A stretch of 64,000 nt of DNA from Coccinella septempunctata (taxonomy: Eukaryota > Arthropoda > Insecta > Coleoptera > Coccinellidae): NCBI RefSeq assembly GCF_907165205.1, contig NC_058189.1, positions 31,956,270-32,020,269 of the forward strand. Direction: 5' to 3'. This document shows, piece by piece, positions 45,526-54,699 of this stretch (position 1 is its first letter; every line of letters starts with the position of its first letter). Both the position numbers and the translations under genes were made by a program. The notes below the pieces were generated by a model that ran no database searches, had not been told where the DNA came from, and worked only from the letters and a program-made list of their open reading frames with translations.

Positions 45526-48500
45526 TTGGAGTTCATGCCAGTGACCACAAGACTGCAGAACACGATGGAGACTCAAGCGGTAATGGACTTTTTGAGAAAA
45601 TTAAATGAGAAAATGGACGAGAATTCTTGTAAGTTGGAAGAAAATTCTCGAAAATTGAATGAGAAAATGGACGAGAACTCTTGTAAGTTGGAAGAAAATT
45701 CTCGAAAATTGAATGAGAAAATGGACGAGAACTCTTGTAAATTGAATGAAAAAATGGACCAGATTAAGGAAAATTGTAATGATGTGGTGAGTCAACTAAC
45801 AGATAAAGTGGATGAGAAACTGGAAACCATAAATGAAAAATTTGATAAAGTAGACGAAAAGTTTGATATAGTGAACGAAAAATTTGGCGAAGTTGATAAA
45901 AAGTTCGACAAAGTTTATGATGAAGTTAATGAAAAATTTGAAGAAATGGCAGGATTAATTGAATATCATGCCAAATTGATAGATTCCTTGAAAAGAATGT
46001 CAAACAGAACAGATATTCTGGCTTCATCACCCTACAGCACAGCGAAAGCGGAAAATGACGGCGAAGGTAGTAGAATGAAAATCAAGCCTCCAACTTTTGA
46101 TGGAAAAATACCCTGGTCGACATACCAAAAACAGTTTGAAGCTGCTGCCCTGGTGAACAATTGGAACGACAACGAAAAAGCCACGGCATTAATTATAGCT
46201 CTACGAGGAGAAGCACTCAACATTCTGCAGACGATCCCGGAGAGCCAACAAGCCTGTTACGAAGTTCTTACATCGAAACTTCAGATGAGATATGGTGATG
46301 CTCATCTACAACAAGTATACCATGCACAAATAAAGAACCGAGTGCAGAAAACAGGGGAAAATCTCCAAGAGTTTGAAGCTGATGTGGCGAGATTAGTCAG
46401 GCTGGCTTATCCATCTGCTCCAGATAGCTTCCTGGAACAGCTATCAATCCAGACATTCGTGGATGGGATAAAGGATAGTGAAATACAACAAGCCCTGAGA
46501 CTAGCACGCCCTAGAACCGTAGATGATGCCTTAGCCCAGGCTTTGGAAATCGAAGCAGCGAAGCAAGCGTCGCATAGGGGACACCTTCGTGTACGACAAG
46601 AGCAAGAAACAGATCGATCTGTTGAGGAGATTGTCAGAGAAAAAGTCCGCAGAATATTGCTTGCTAGGAAAAAGGATGCTGTGTGCTGGAACTGCAACAA
46701 AAGGAGGCGTTTCAAGCAAAATCGTCCAGAATTTGAAAGGGCTACAGCTGGGAAAATAAAAGGAGTCGCTGTGGTAGACAATGGCTCGACCAAAACCATT
46801 GATTGTCCCCAGAATTCCAGCCATTGTTCGCGCCTGGAAGAAAAGATCTATTTGAGGCGGACCACCGTAATCGAAGACGACTGGCTACCTGAAGAAATTC
46901 AAAGAGCACAAGAAGAAGATAACGACTTGAAAGTAATCCTGAGTTGGAAGAAGAGCGGTAGACGACCTACTTGGGAAGAAGTATCCAGACTGAGCCAGAA
47001 TGTAAAGTCGTATTGGGCACAATGGGAAACGTTGAAGATTGATGGAGGTCTTCTGAAACGTTGTTGGGAAAATGAAGATGGAACTGAGCAGAGACTTCAG
47101 TTGATTGTGCCGAAGAGCCGTGTGACAGACATTCTGACCAGACTACATAACGGAACTTCAGGTGGACATTTCGGGATAACCAAGACGTTGGAAAAAGTCA
47201 GGCAGCGATTTTATTGGCCAAATTGTAAGAGGGACGTTAAAGATTGGTGTAGAAGATGCAAGGTTTGCGCTGCTGCTAACGGACCTTATGGTAGAGGAAA
47301 AGCACCAATGAAGCAATATAACGTCGGATCTCCCATGGAACGAGTAGCTATCGACATAGCTGGCCCCTTTCCCGAAACAGACCATGGAAACAAGTACATT
47401 TTGGTAGCGATGGACTATTTCACGAAATGGGTGGAAGCCTACGGTATTCCTAATCAAGAGGCAAGTACGGTAGCTGATAAATTGGTCAGAGAATTCTTCT
47501 GCAGATTTGGAATACCTCTGGAGCTGCATTGTGATCAAGGCCAAAATTTCGAATCGAAGTTATTCCAAGAAGTATGCAGCAAATTGGGAATTCACAAAAC
47601 AAGAACTACACCTCTTCATCCACAATCAGACGGCATGGTCGAACGAATGAATCGGACCATGGGAAAACATCTAGCCAAAGTAGTTTCTGACCACCAGCGG
47701 GATTGGGATGAATATTTACATCTATTCACCATGGCATATAGATCTTCGGTTCAAGAATCTACCAAGGAAACTCCATCCAGTATAATGTTCGGCCGAGAAA
47801 TAAGGCTGCCTTGCGACCTAGAGTTTGGATGTAAGCCTGGAGAAGACGTAGCTGGGGAGGACTACGTTAGTAAGTTAAGGAACAAGCTGGATTACATTCA
47901 TGACAAGGTACGCAATCAAATGCAGCAAGCAAGTGACCGAATGAAAATGCGCTACGACATCAAGGCTATTGAAGGTGGATTCACCACTGGAGATCTGGTG
48001 TGGCTACATAATCCACAAAGGAGGAAAGGTTTTTCACCAAAGCTGCAGAGACAGTGGGAGGGACCGTATGAAATAATCAAGAGGATAAATGATGTAGTTT
48101 ACCGGATAAGGAAGCTCCCCAGAGGAAAACCAAAGGTTGTCCATTTCAACCGATTAGCCCCGTACGCGCAGGACAAAGAAGAAGTACGTCTTGTGGAAGC
48201 CCCGATGCAAGGTAGCAGCGATTACCAGAAGTTTATGGATTGTTATGGTGAGACACGCGTTGCACGGTTCGGCGTTACACAGGAAGTACATCAAGATCTC
48301 TTTACCGTGTCTGAGGAATACTCTCTCGCTCATTGCGTAGCGGAGGATCTTCGTATGAGCAAAGGAATAGCCAGAGTATTCAGAAATAAATTTGGACGTC
48401 AGGAACAACTATTGCGACAGCAGCCAAGAATCGGAAAAGTTTTGAAATTGGAGGCTGAAGGTCGGTTCATTTATTACCTAGTCACAAAGCAACATTCCTA

Positions 48501-48918
48501 TCAGAGGCCAACCTATCAGAATCTATGGACGGCACTTCATAGCTTGAAAGAAGACCTTCAACGCTTTGGGGTTAGGAAATTAGCTGTTCCCAAGCTCGGT
48601 TGTGGATTGGACCAGCTAAATTGGCGAGTTGTGCGAAGCATGCTGGAGGTGGTATTTCAGGGGACTGGTATACGGATCCTGGTGTGCAGTTTCAACCCAA
48701 AGCAGGCCAGGGAGCCTGGAAAAACTGTGGAGTGCTACTTCCATCAAAATGGCTACTGTAGGAATGGCGATGGGTGCAAGTTTCGCCACGGTCCTCGGAG
48801 AAATTCACTAAATCTGTTCTGGGACAGAACAGGCTTAAGGAGGGGACAGTGTAACCAGTCCGGCCCTTGCGGTCGGACCTTTCGAGAACCAGAGCGGTCG
48901 CGAAAGATTCCAGAATAA
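45526..48918 (+). CDS. Gag-integrase-macro domain-CCCH polyprotein (no RT)
   Basis: 1,130 codons, no stop. Residues 24-80 hold an 18-residue coiled-coil repeat (KLNEKMDENSCKLEENSR), and the helix continues to about 150. Gag domain about 185-385 (PPTFDGKIPWSTYQKQFEAA). Knuckle 387-400: CWNCNKRRRFKQNR, with His395 and Cys400 both Arg. Protease, RT and RNase H are absent. Integrase about 530-770: H541, H548, C578, C581 zinc site and D610, D670, E706 (35-residue D-E spacing). GPY/F module about 820-890 (QWEGPYEI). Macro domain 924-1056 of OARD1/TARG1 type: DLFTVSEEYSLAHCVAEDL, YYLVTK with Lys988, PKLGCGLDQL with Asp1029. CCCH finger C1070-C1078-C1084-H1088. The last 22 codons are read from the 3' LTR. 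Predicted roles: particle formation, integration, and hydrolysis of ADP-ribose from proteins. Activity is inferred. Confidence 0.93.
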   Translation: MEFMPVTTRLQNTMETQAVMDFLRKLNEKMDENSCKLEENSRKLNEKMDENSCKLEENSRKLNEKMDENSCKLNEKMDQIKENCNDVVSQLTDKVDEKLETINEKFDKVDEKFDIVNEKFGEVDKKFDKVYDEVNEKFEEMAGLIEYHAKLIDSLKRMSNRTDILASSPYSTAKAENDGEGSRMKIKPPTFDGKIPWSTYQKQFEAAALVNNWNDNEKATALIIALRGEALNILQTIPESQQACYEVLTSKLQMRYGDAHLQQVYHAQIKNRVQKTGENLQEFEADVARLVRLAYPSAPDSFLEQLSIQTFVDGIKDSEIQQALRLARPRTVDDALAQALEIEAAKQASHRGHLRVRQEQETDRSVEEIVREKVRRILLARKKDAVCWNCNKRRRFKQNRPEFERATAGKIKGVAVVDNGSTKTIDCPQNSSHCSRLEEKIYLRRTTVIEDDWLPEEIQRAQEEDNDLKVILSWKKSGRRPTWEEVSRLSQNVKSYWAQWETLKIDGGLLKRCWENEDGTEQRLQLIVPKSRVTDILTRLHNGTSGGHFGITKTLEKVRQRFYWPNCKRDVKDWCRRCKVCAAANGPYGRGKAPMKQYNVGSPMERVAIDIAGPFPETDHGNKYILVAMDYFTKWVEAYGIPNQEASTVADKLVREFFCRFGIPLELHCDQGQNFESKLFQEVCSKLGIHKTRTTPLHPQSDGMVERMNRTMGKHLAKVVSDHQRDWDEYLHLFTMAYRSSVQESTKETPSSIMFGREIRLPCDLEFGCKPGEDVAGEDYVSKLRNKLDYIHDKVRNQMQQASDRMKMRYDIKAIEGGFTTGDLVWLHNPQRRKGFSPKLQRQWEGPYEIIKRINDVVYRIRKLPRGKPKVVHFNRLAPYAQDKEEVRLVEAPMQGSSDYQKFMDCYGETRVARFGVTQEVHQDLFTVSEEYSLAHCVAEDLRMSKGIARVFRNKFGRQEQLLRQQPRIGKVLKLEAEGRFIYYLVTKQHSYQRPTYQNLWTALHSLKEDLQRFGVRKLAVPKLGCGLDQLNWRVVRSMLEVVFQGTGIRILVCSFNPKQAREPGKTVECYFHQNGYCRNGDGCKFRHGPRRNSLNLFWDRTGLRRGQCNQSGPCGRTFREPERSRKIPE
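48836..48849 (+). promoter_or_regulatory. Gypsy polypurine tract
   Basis: AAGGAGGGGACAG directly before the 3' LTR. Confidence 0.75.
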
Positions 48919-49142
48919 CTGGAATCTACCTGAATGTTTCCGGCGCCTATATAAGCCCAGCGGAGGAGCAGGTAGGCAAGTACAAGTACAGTGATAGTTC
49001 AAAGTGCAAGCGACTAGTGGAAATAAATACGAGTGGAAATAAATAGTAGTGTAATAGTCAGTTTGTGAGTTATAAATGTATTAAGTGTAAATAAATAATT
49101 TTAATAAGTTGGACGTTTTAATCAAGTGAAGAAAACGTTACA
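48850..49142 (+). repeat. Gypsy 3' LTR
   Basis: 293 bp, nearly identical to 45164-45469 but with two fewer AAGTAC units. Confidence 0.95.
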
Positions 49143-50917
49143 ATAGGATGAACAAAAATGATCTAAATAGAAGGAACCTCAACCGACATAGCCAAGTTCT
49201 GAAAAATGCCCTGAAAGATCTAAGAACAAGCAGATGGAACAAAAGGGTTCAAGAACTGAATACAATCGATCATTCCGCATGGAGAATGCAAAATAGCCTA
49301 CGAGGAGAAAAGACTAAAATTCCACCCCTACACGGAGAAAGGGGAATGGCTTATACCAATACTGATAAGGCAGATGCATTGGCGGACTCGATCGAACGAG
49401 AATCGAGAATAAATTACAGGATAGACGACGATATTGAAGATTTGGAACAACTGGTTGAAGAAAATGATGAAGAAATGGATGAATTACCAGCGACTGCTGA
49501 AATAGACAAGCCAACATCGCCAAATGAAATCAGGGAAATAATTAGAAGTTTGAAGAAGAGGAAAGCTCCCGGAAGCGATAAAAAAACGAATGTTATGTTA
49601 AAGAAATTACCTAGAAAAGGTATAGCCGCTCTAACAAATATCGCGAATGGAATTTTGAGGACAGAACACTACCCAGAAAAATGGAAAACAGCAGAAATCA
49701 TAGTATTCAATAAACCATTCAAAGAGAAGAAGTATCCACAAAACTACAGACCGATAAGTCTACTGTCAGCGTTAGGAAAAGTAGTAGAAAGAATTATCGC
49801 CACGAGGCTAAATGAGGAAACCAAAAATCTGGAACTAATACCACCAGAACAGTTCGGATTCAGAAGAGAACATTCAACAGAACAACAATTATTGAGGCTC
49901 ACAGAGTACATAACAGAGGGATTCCAAAATAAACAAGCTACAGGTCTTATTTTACTAGACGTCGCCAGAGCATTCGACAGAGTATGGCATGAAGGATTAA
50001 TATATAAGATGAGATGTGCTAGATATTCGATCAAAATATGCAAGTTGATCAGGAATTATCTCAAAAATAGAAGATTTTACGTGAAAGTGGGAGGAGAATG
50101 CTCCTCAACAAGAGATATAGAGGCTGGAGTACCATAAGGATCAGTACTTGGGCCACTTCTGTACAACATATACATCCACGATATTCCGAAAAATCCAAGA
50201 ACCATACTAACGTTATATGCTGACGACACAGGCATAGCAAATCGACACCGAAACCCTGAAATAATAGAACGAGTTCTACAAGAGTCGATTGACGAAACAA
50301 ATGACTGGTGCATAAAGTGGAAAATCAAGCTCAATGGACAAAAGAGCCAAGCAATATTACTACAGAAGAGAAGACTGCGACCCACAACAAAACTGGATGT
50401 TGACGGCGAAGAAATCGACTGGAAAAATGAAGCCAAATATTTAGGAATAACGCTTGACAAAGGACTTACCTGGAAAAGTCATATCAAACAGGCAATCGAC
50501 AAAACGAAAGCAGCGATGAATAGACTCTATCCTCTGATAGGAATAAGAAGCAACATGTCGAAAGAGACAAAATTGAAGATAATCAAAGCCGTTGCTAGGC
50601 CTCAACTGACTTATGGATCAGTTGCCTGGGGTTTCGCGGCAAAGAGCCATATCAAAAGAATTCAGGCCACTGAAAACAAGCTGCTACGATGTGCAATAGA
50701 TGCACCTTGGTTTGTCAGGAATAGACAGATTTATAAGGACCAGAAATGGGAAACCATAACGGAATTCATGAACAGAAAAGCAGAGAAATTATTCGAAACA
50801 GCGAAAAACCATCCGAATCAAGAACTCAGGAGACTAGTGGACTACGACCCAGAGGAAGACAAAAGGAGAATGCGAATTTACCGAAGGAGACCAAGAGATC
50901 AATTAAAAAGAGATTAA
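49143..50917 (+). pseudogene. Family A ORF2 (A3), RT, one nonsense codon
   Basis: In frame from RMNKNDLNRRNLNRHSQ to the stop at 50915-50917, apart from one TAA at 50135-50137 that replaces Gln of the PQGSVLGP box. It has KAPGSDKKTNVML, YRPISLLSALGKVVERII, FGFRREHSTEQQLLRL, LLDVARAFDRVWHE, YADDTGIA (about 50218-50241), RLYPLIGIRS and a C-terminus ending RPRDQLKRD. It is the best-kept family A RT together with A5. Confidence 0.92.
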
Positions 50918-51191
50918 AATAAAAACAGAAACTTATTGAAAAATTCAATAAAGTGTTAATCCAATAGAGGATAAACACATAAATCCCAGCACGATAGTGT
51001 GCGAGAAGAAAACCGACCAAGAGATGAACGGTTTATAGGCAAATGCCCGGAACCAAAATTCAAGAAGCAGTAGGGTTTTTAGTGGGTCTCGAGCTCAGGA
51101 GAGTGAAAAACCCCACACTGTTCCCCCTCAGGAGATGAGGGTGGTTCGTCTGTCTTGCAGATTTTCCCCCTGCTACACCAAAAAAAAAAAA
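50918..51191 (+). other. Family A 3' UTR (A3)
   Basis: Ends CTGCTACACC plus an A-run, then the TSD at 51192-51204. Confidence 0.9.
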
Positions 51192-51204
51192 TATTTCTAA
51201 TAAC
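51192..51204. repeat. Target-site duplication, right of A3
   Basis: TATTTCTAATAAC, exact partner of 37685-37697. Confidence 0.9.
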
Positions 51205-51403
51205 TTCGGAGATAAAGGAAGAGTCGGAAAAGTATCAATTTCCAAATTCGCCCTGTATCTCATGAACGGAAACAGTTATGCAAAATCTGATAAGGCCACC
51301 TTGTGTTTCACAAAAAGGTAGGCCAGGAACGTGAAAACCGCAAGGCTCTATCTTGAATAATAAGCGAGAAACCTGGCTGTCTCACCCAAAATGGGATGCA
51401 CTG
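51205..51403. repeat. Outer piece of the X right inverted repeat
   Basis: Mirrors 20328-20530. Ends GGGATGCACTG before TA. Confidence 0.8.
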
Positions 51404-51405
51404 TA

Positions 51406-52019
51406 CAGGCAAAATTCGTTGTCTACTAAGAGGATCTCGAGAACTATATCAGTTAGAAGAAAACGGATGACACATATTCGATACATTTTCGGAAAAAACA
51501 AAGAATGGTGAAAACCACAGCCTCCTTCGATACTTCGTTTTTGACTTTGACAATTTCGTAAAGTTCTCATAAATTTTTGTCTTCGAAGTTACTCTGAAAC
51601 TTCAACCTTCTACAGGTACTTTTTAACGTAGAATCGACTGATTAGCTCAAAATATTTTTTCATTTCGAATCATTAAGTGAACTTTCATTTTTTAAATGCA
51701 AACTTTTGTTGAATTTGTTGTTTTTGAATTGGAAAGAAATCTTTTTTCAGTAGATTATACTTATGAAAGTGCCTAAGATTGTTTAACTTTCAGATCTGTA
51801 ACTCCAAAGACAAACAAGTTACGAGAACTTTTCGGAATCGTCAAAATCTCAATTTTTGTTTATAACTTATAACTCGAAATCTAAAAATGGAAAGCCGATT
51901 TTGTTTTCGATTTGGATTATTCATGAAAAAGGACTAGAGAATGTGTCATCCGTTTTCTTCTAGCTGCTATAGTTCTCGAGATCTCCTCAGTAGACAACGA
52001 ATTTCGCCCACCCTGTAAG
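51406..52019. mobile_element. MITE Y
   Basis: About 614 bp with inverted ends of about 75 bases: AAATTCGTTGTCTACT, CTCGAGAACTATA and AAAACGGATGACACAT occur near 51411-51475 and, inverted, near 51925-52005. Right end CCACCCTGTAAG. TA on the right (52020-52021); on the left it abuts X, whose own TA is shared. No ORF. Confidence 0.75.
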
Positions 52020-52292
52020 TACTCTATCTTTTGAATTATTTTTGAGTAACATCAGAGAACTACCTCTAATACCCACCGCTTCAAGTATGTCGAACTGCGG
52101 CTCATGTGAGAAAGTGTCAAACGCTTTTGCCAAGTCCAGAAACACCGCCATGCATCAGTTATCCGCATTCATACCCTCAAGAAGTAGTGAATTAAATTGT
52201 TCCATTGCACCTTGATGGATTTTTCCTTTCTGAAACCGAATTGGTTTGAGCCTAGGATATTAAAATGTTCAAGAAACTGAGCTGTTCGGGAC
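52020..52292 (-). pseudogene. LINE C RT, fingers/palm piece
   Basis: Reads FLEHFNILGSNQFGFRKEKS, VFLDLAKAFDTFSHE (first catalytic Asp) and FDILEAVGIRGSS. Cut on one side by the solo LTR and on the other by Y. Confidence 0.8.
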
Positions 52293-54049
52293 TGTAACGA
52301 GACTTGATTGTTTCGAGTAAAAATCAGGCCTCGTTTTAAATATCCGTTTCGCTGAATTTTCCAGTTGAAACAATGCAACACCGTCTGATGGAGATTTCAG
52401 TTTCAATATAGTTATGCCGTTTCATTTTAGAAATATTTTTCAGAATCCTGATGAATAAATTCAAATTCCGTATAATTGAAATTTCCATCATTAATCCGCC
52501 GTAAGAATCCAAAATAAAGAAAAAGTGTCTTGTATAAAACAACGTGGATTGCAGATAACGACAGTTTCTTTTACCGATAAAGAGATAACCGCCACCGAGA
52601 ATATTTCTTCTGGGGAGAATATTCGAGAATTCCGAATTTTTGAGTGCGATTTTGATCACGTGACCGTCCACATGTTGGAGAGTTAATAAATAGGGCCGCA
52701 CCACCAGACGAACATTTATTCATTCGGTAGTCATTCTGCGATTCTGTATTCTAGATTCATTGGTTCATTTTTCAATCTTGATTCGGTATTAATTCTGTAA
52801 TCCATCAATATTCATTCTTTAGTCTGATTCACTTATTCTCCCTATTAGAGTTTTCTTTTGCTTTTCTTCATTTTTTTGCTAAGTGGTGGTGGAACCGTAC
52901 CGGAACAAACTGTAAGTCTTTTCTTGATACCGCATACTTCATGATTCAAAGTTGCATTCTTTTATTTGTTTAATTGTGTTAATCCTTGTTGTTAGTCCCC
53001 CTGTTTAACGCAGGCTTCTGTCGCCTGGTTCTCTGGTGAACCAAGACCAGTCGACGGAAATCTCGAAGTTTTTCTACTGGTAATGCTTGGCGTGTGACAC
53101 CCAAGGTTGCCACAGAAAGACCACAGTAACCTATCCCGTCCTACCCCATTTGTGTTCCGTTTAGACTTCCCGTTTAACGCAGACTTCTGTCGCCTGGCTA
53201 TCTGGTGACGGAAAGAGGTCTCGAAGTTTTTCTACTGGTAATGCTTGGCGTGTGACACCCAAGGTTGCCACAGAAAGACCACAGTAACTTATACCGTACT
53301 ACCCCTGTTGTGTTCCGTGTAGATTTCCCGTTTACCGCAGACGTCTCTCTCTCAGAAACCAATCGGCAGACGTCTCGAAGTTTTTCTGCTGGTAATGCTT
53401 GGCGTGTACACCCAAGGTTGCCACGGAGAGACCACGATAAACTACCCCGTTATCCTGTAAATTGTTGCATTGTGTTTCATCTGCATCAACCCCGTCCCGT
53501 TTATTGAATAGTTTCAATTCTGATTGGCCTGTACACTGAAAATCACTGGAAGTGCTCGGGATCAAACCCATTGCTAAATTAACCGATTACAGAGACTTGG
53601 ATCTTTCTGAGACACCCGGTTGCTGTAAATTTTGTATAAACCCCGTACATCCATCATTGTCTCAGAAGGAATCAAAGTAACCGCTATTAATTGTTTGCTT
53701 TCTTTAATACCGGATAGTTTGAATGAATATAGTCGATTTGAATATTCTTTGATTAATTGATTTCACTTTCTGATCACCGTGACAAGTTATTGCATTTCTG
53801 TTTTCCTCATTTTTGAACTTGGTTATCAGCTATATATATGTTTCTTGACTTGGAAATAACTGTATGGTTCACTGTAATTTAGATTGTTGTAATAAATTCG
53901 GTTTTAAAGTACTTGTTATCGCTACCACCTTAGATAAACCCGAACTCTGTCTCCGACTAGTAGGTACCTGGGTGGGTTTGCTATTTCGCCCTATTGAAAG
54001 AATAGCTGGCGCTCGAGATTAAACCCTTTTCCGAACCAAACCCGTTACA
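52293..54049. mobile_element. Solo LTR (1,757 bp) with internal tandem repeats
   Basis: Begins TGTAACGAGAC and ends CCCGTTACA (7-bp inverted ends TGTAACG/CGTTACA). The TSD is GGAC (52289-52292, 54050-54053). Removing it restores LINE C coding across the join. No ORF resembles gag or pol, so it is best read as a solo LTR, possibly a short non-autonomous LTR unit. A TATA-like TTAATAAATAGGGCC lies near 52685. The family is unknown. Confidence 0.8.
52995..53484. repeat. Three tandem repeats of about 160 bp
   Basis: Units begin near 52995, 53162 and 53321. Each contains TCTCGAAGTTTTTCT, CTGGTAATGCTTGGCGTGT and CACCCAAGGTTGCCAC. They lie in the solo LTR. Confidence 0.9.
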
Positions 54050-54053
54050 GGAC

Positions 54054-54540
54054 TTCAAGCATTTCTCAAATATTTTCGCGAAATTGCCGATCAGTGAAAT
54101 TGGCCTGTAATCAGTAAGTTCGTTTTTTCCATTCGCTTTGTGTATACCTATCTCCAACGATTCCTTCCATTCAAGGGGTATATTAGAGGTCTCGAATACT
54201 AAATAAATAATATGAACTTAAGGTGAAAAAATGCATGTGTAAAAATTTTAAGAGTCTAGCAGAACTACCGTCTGGACCTGGCGCAGCATCATTTTTAAGA
54301 TATGCAATCACATGAATAATTTCGTAACTATCTACTGGTTTCAAGAATATGGACGAATCATTGCTTCTGAACTGTCTGAATCTGTCGTTATTTGGTTTCT
54401 TTATCATCGACGCCATCTTCTTTCCAATATCCACGAAAAAATTATTAAATTTATCCGCCATGTCCTTATCATCAGTGAAAGTGTTCCCTATATCATCTGT
54501 AATTGACTTCGGTGAATTTTTTTTTATCTATTCATTATTG
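54054..54540 (-). pseudogene. LINE C, RT N-terminal part
   Basis: Reads DMADKFNNFFVDIGKKMAS, VIAYLKNDAAPGPDGSSARL (with a stop after), LEWKESLEIGIHKANGK and DYRPISLIGNFAKIFEKCLK. The 5' side is truncated next to the SINE. Confidence 0.82.
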
Positions 54541-54552
54541 TTTTTTCCCTTG

Positions 54553-54690
54553 CGTAGCTTGGTGGTTAGAAGCGTCGGCTTAGTGTTTCGCAACCGCAAG
54601 GTACTGAGTTCGATCCGGGCTAGATAAGGAATTTTCTAGTCCATACGGGTACGGGTCACCATTCACTGTTGGGTTCAAATTATCAGTGCT
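54553..54690 (+). mobile_element. tRNA-derived SINE (head and start of body)
   Basis: GTAGCTTGGTGGTTAGAAGC resembles an RNA polymerase III A box, and GAGTTCGATCCGGGC about 45 bases later fits the B box (GTTCGAnnC). A non-tRNA body follows, with an uncertain end between 54690 and 54840. The anticodon arm does not fold as a working tRNA. Confidence 0.7.
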
Positions 54691-54699
54691 GTGCCTAAG

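Larger units (their letters stand above)
45164..49142 (+). mobile_element. Young Gypsy LTR element carrying a macro domain and CCCH finger
   Basis: LTRs of 306 and 293 bp, TGTAAC...GTTACA, flanked by a 4-bp TSD ATAG (45160-45163, 49143-49146). The LTRs differ only by copy number of an AAGTAC repeat and about two single-base changes, so insertion was recent. A primer-binding site follows the 5' LTR and a purine tract precedes the 3' LTR. The single ORF lacks protease, RT and RNase H but has gag, integrase and two extra C-terminal domains. It must rely on RT from another element. Confidence 0.95.
37698..51191 (+). mobile_element. Jockey-type LINE, family A, copy A3 (split by E, F and Gypsy)
   Basis: It is bounded by a perfect 13-bp TSD inside transposon X. 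The parts are: 5' UTR 37698-38115, ORF1 38116-39577, ORF2 start 39577-39786, ORF2 continuation 45009-45163 and 49143-50917, and the 3' UTR to 51191. About 600 bases of endonuclease are missing where the E/F block sits, so that block replaced sequence rather than simply inserting. The Gypsy insertion is clean. Confidence 0.92.

Noticed and set aside
46800..46850. A retained protease active site (VDNGSTK) in the Gypsy ORF
   Set aside because: It resembles D-T/S-G but sits in a gag-tail-like stretch without the rest of the protease fold, so protease is taken as absent.
48295..48789. The macro-CCCH region as a separate host gene overlapping the element
   Set aside because: It is in frame with integrase without a stop, lies before the polypurine tract and 3' LTR, and is inside the TSD-bounded element.
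54553..54630. A functional tRNA gene
   Set aside because: Box A and B are present but acceptor and anticodon stems do not pair properly and a non-tRNA body follows, so it is a SINE.
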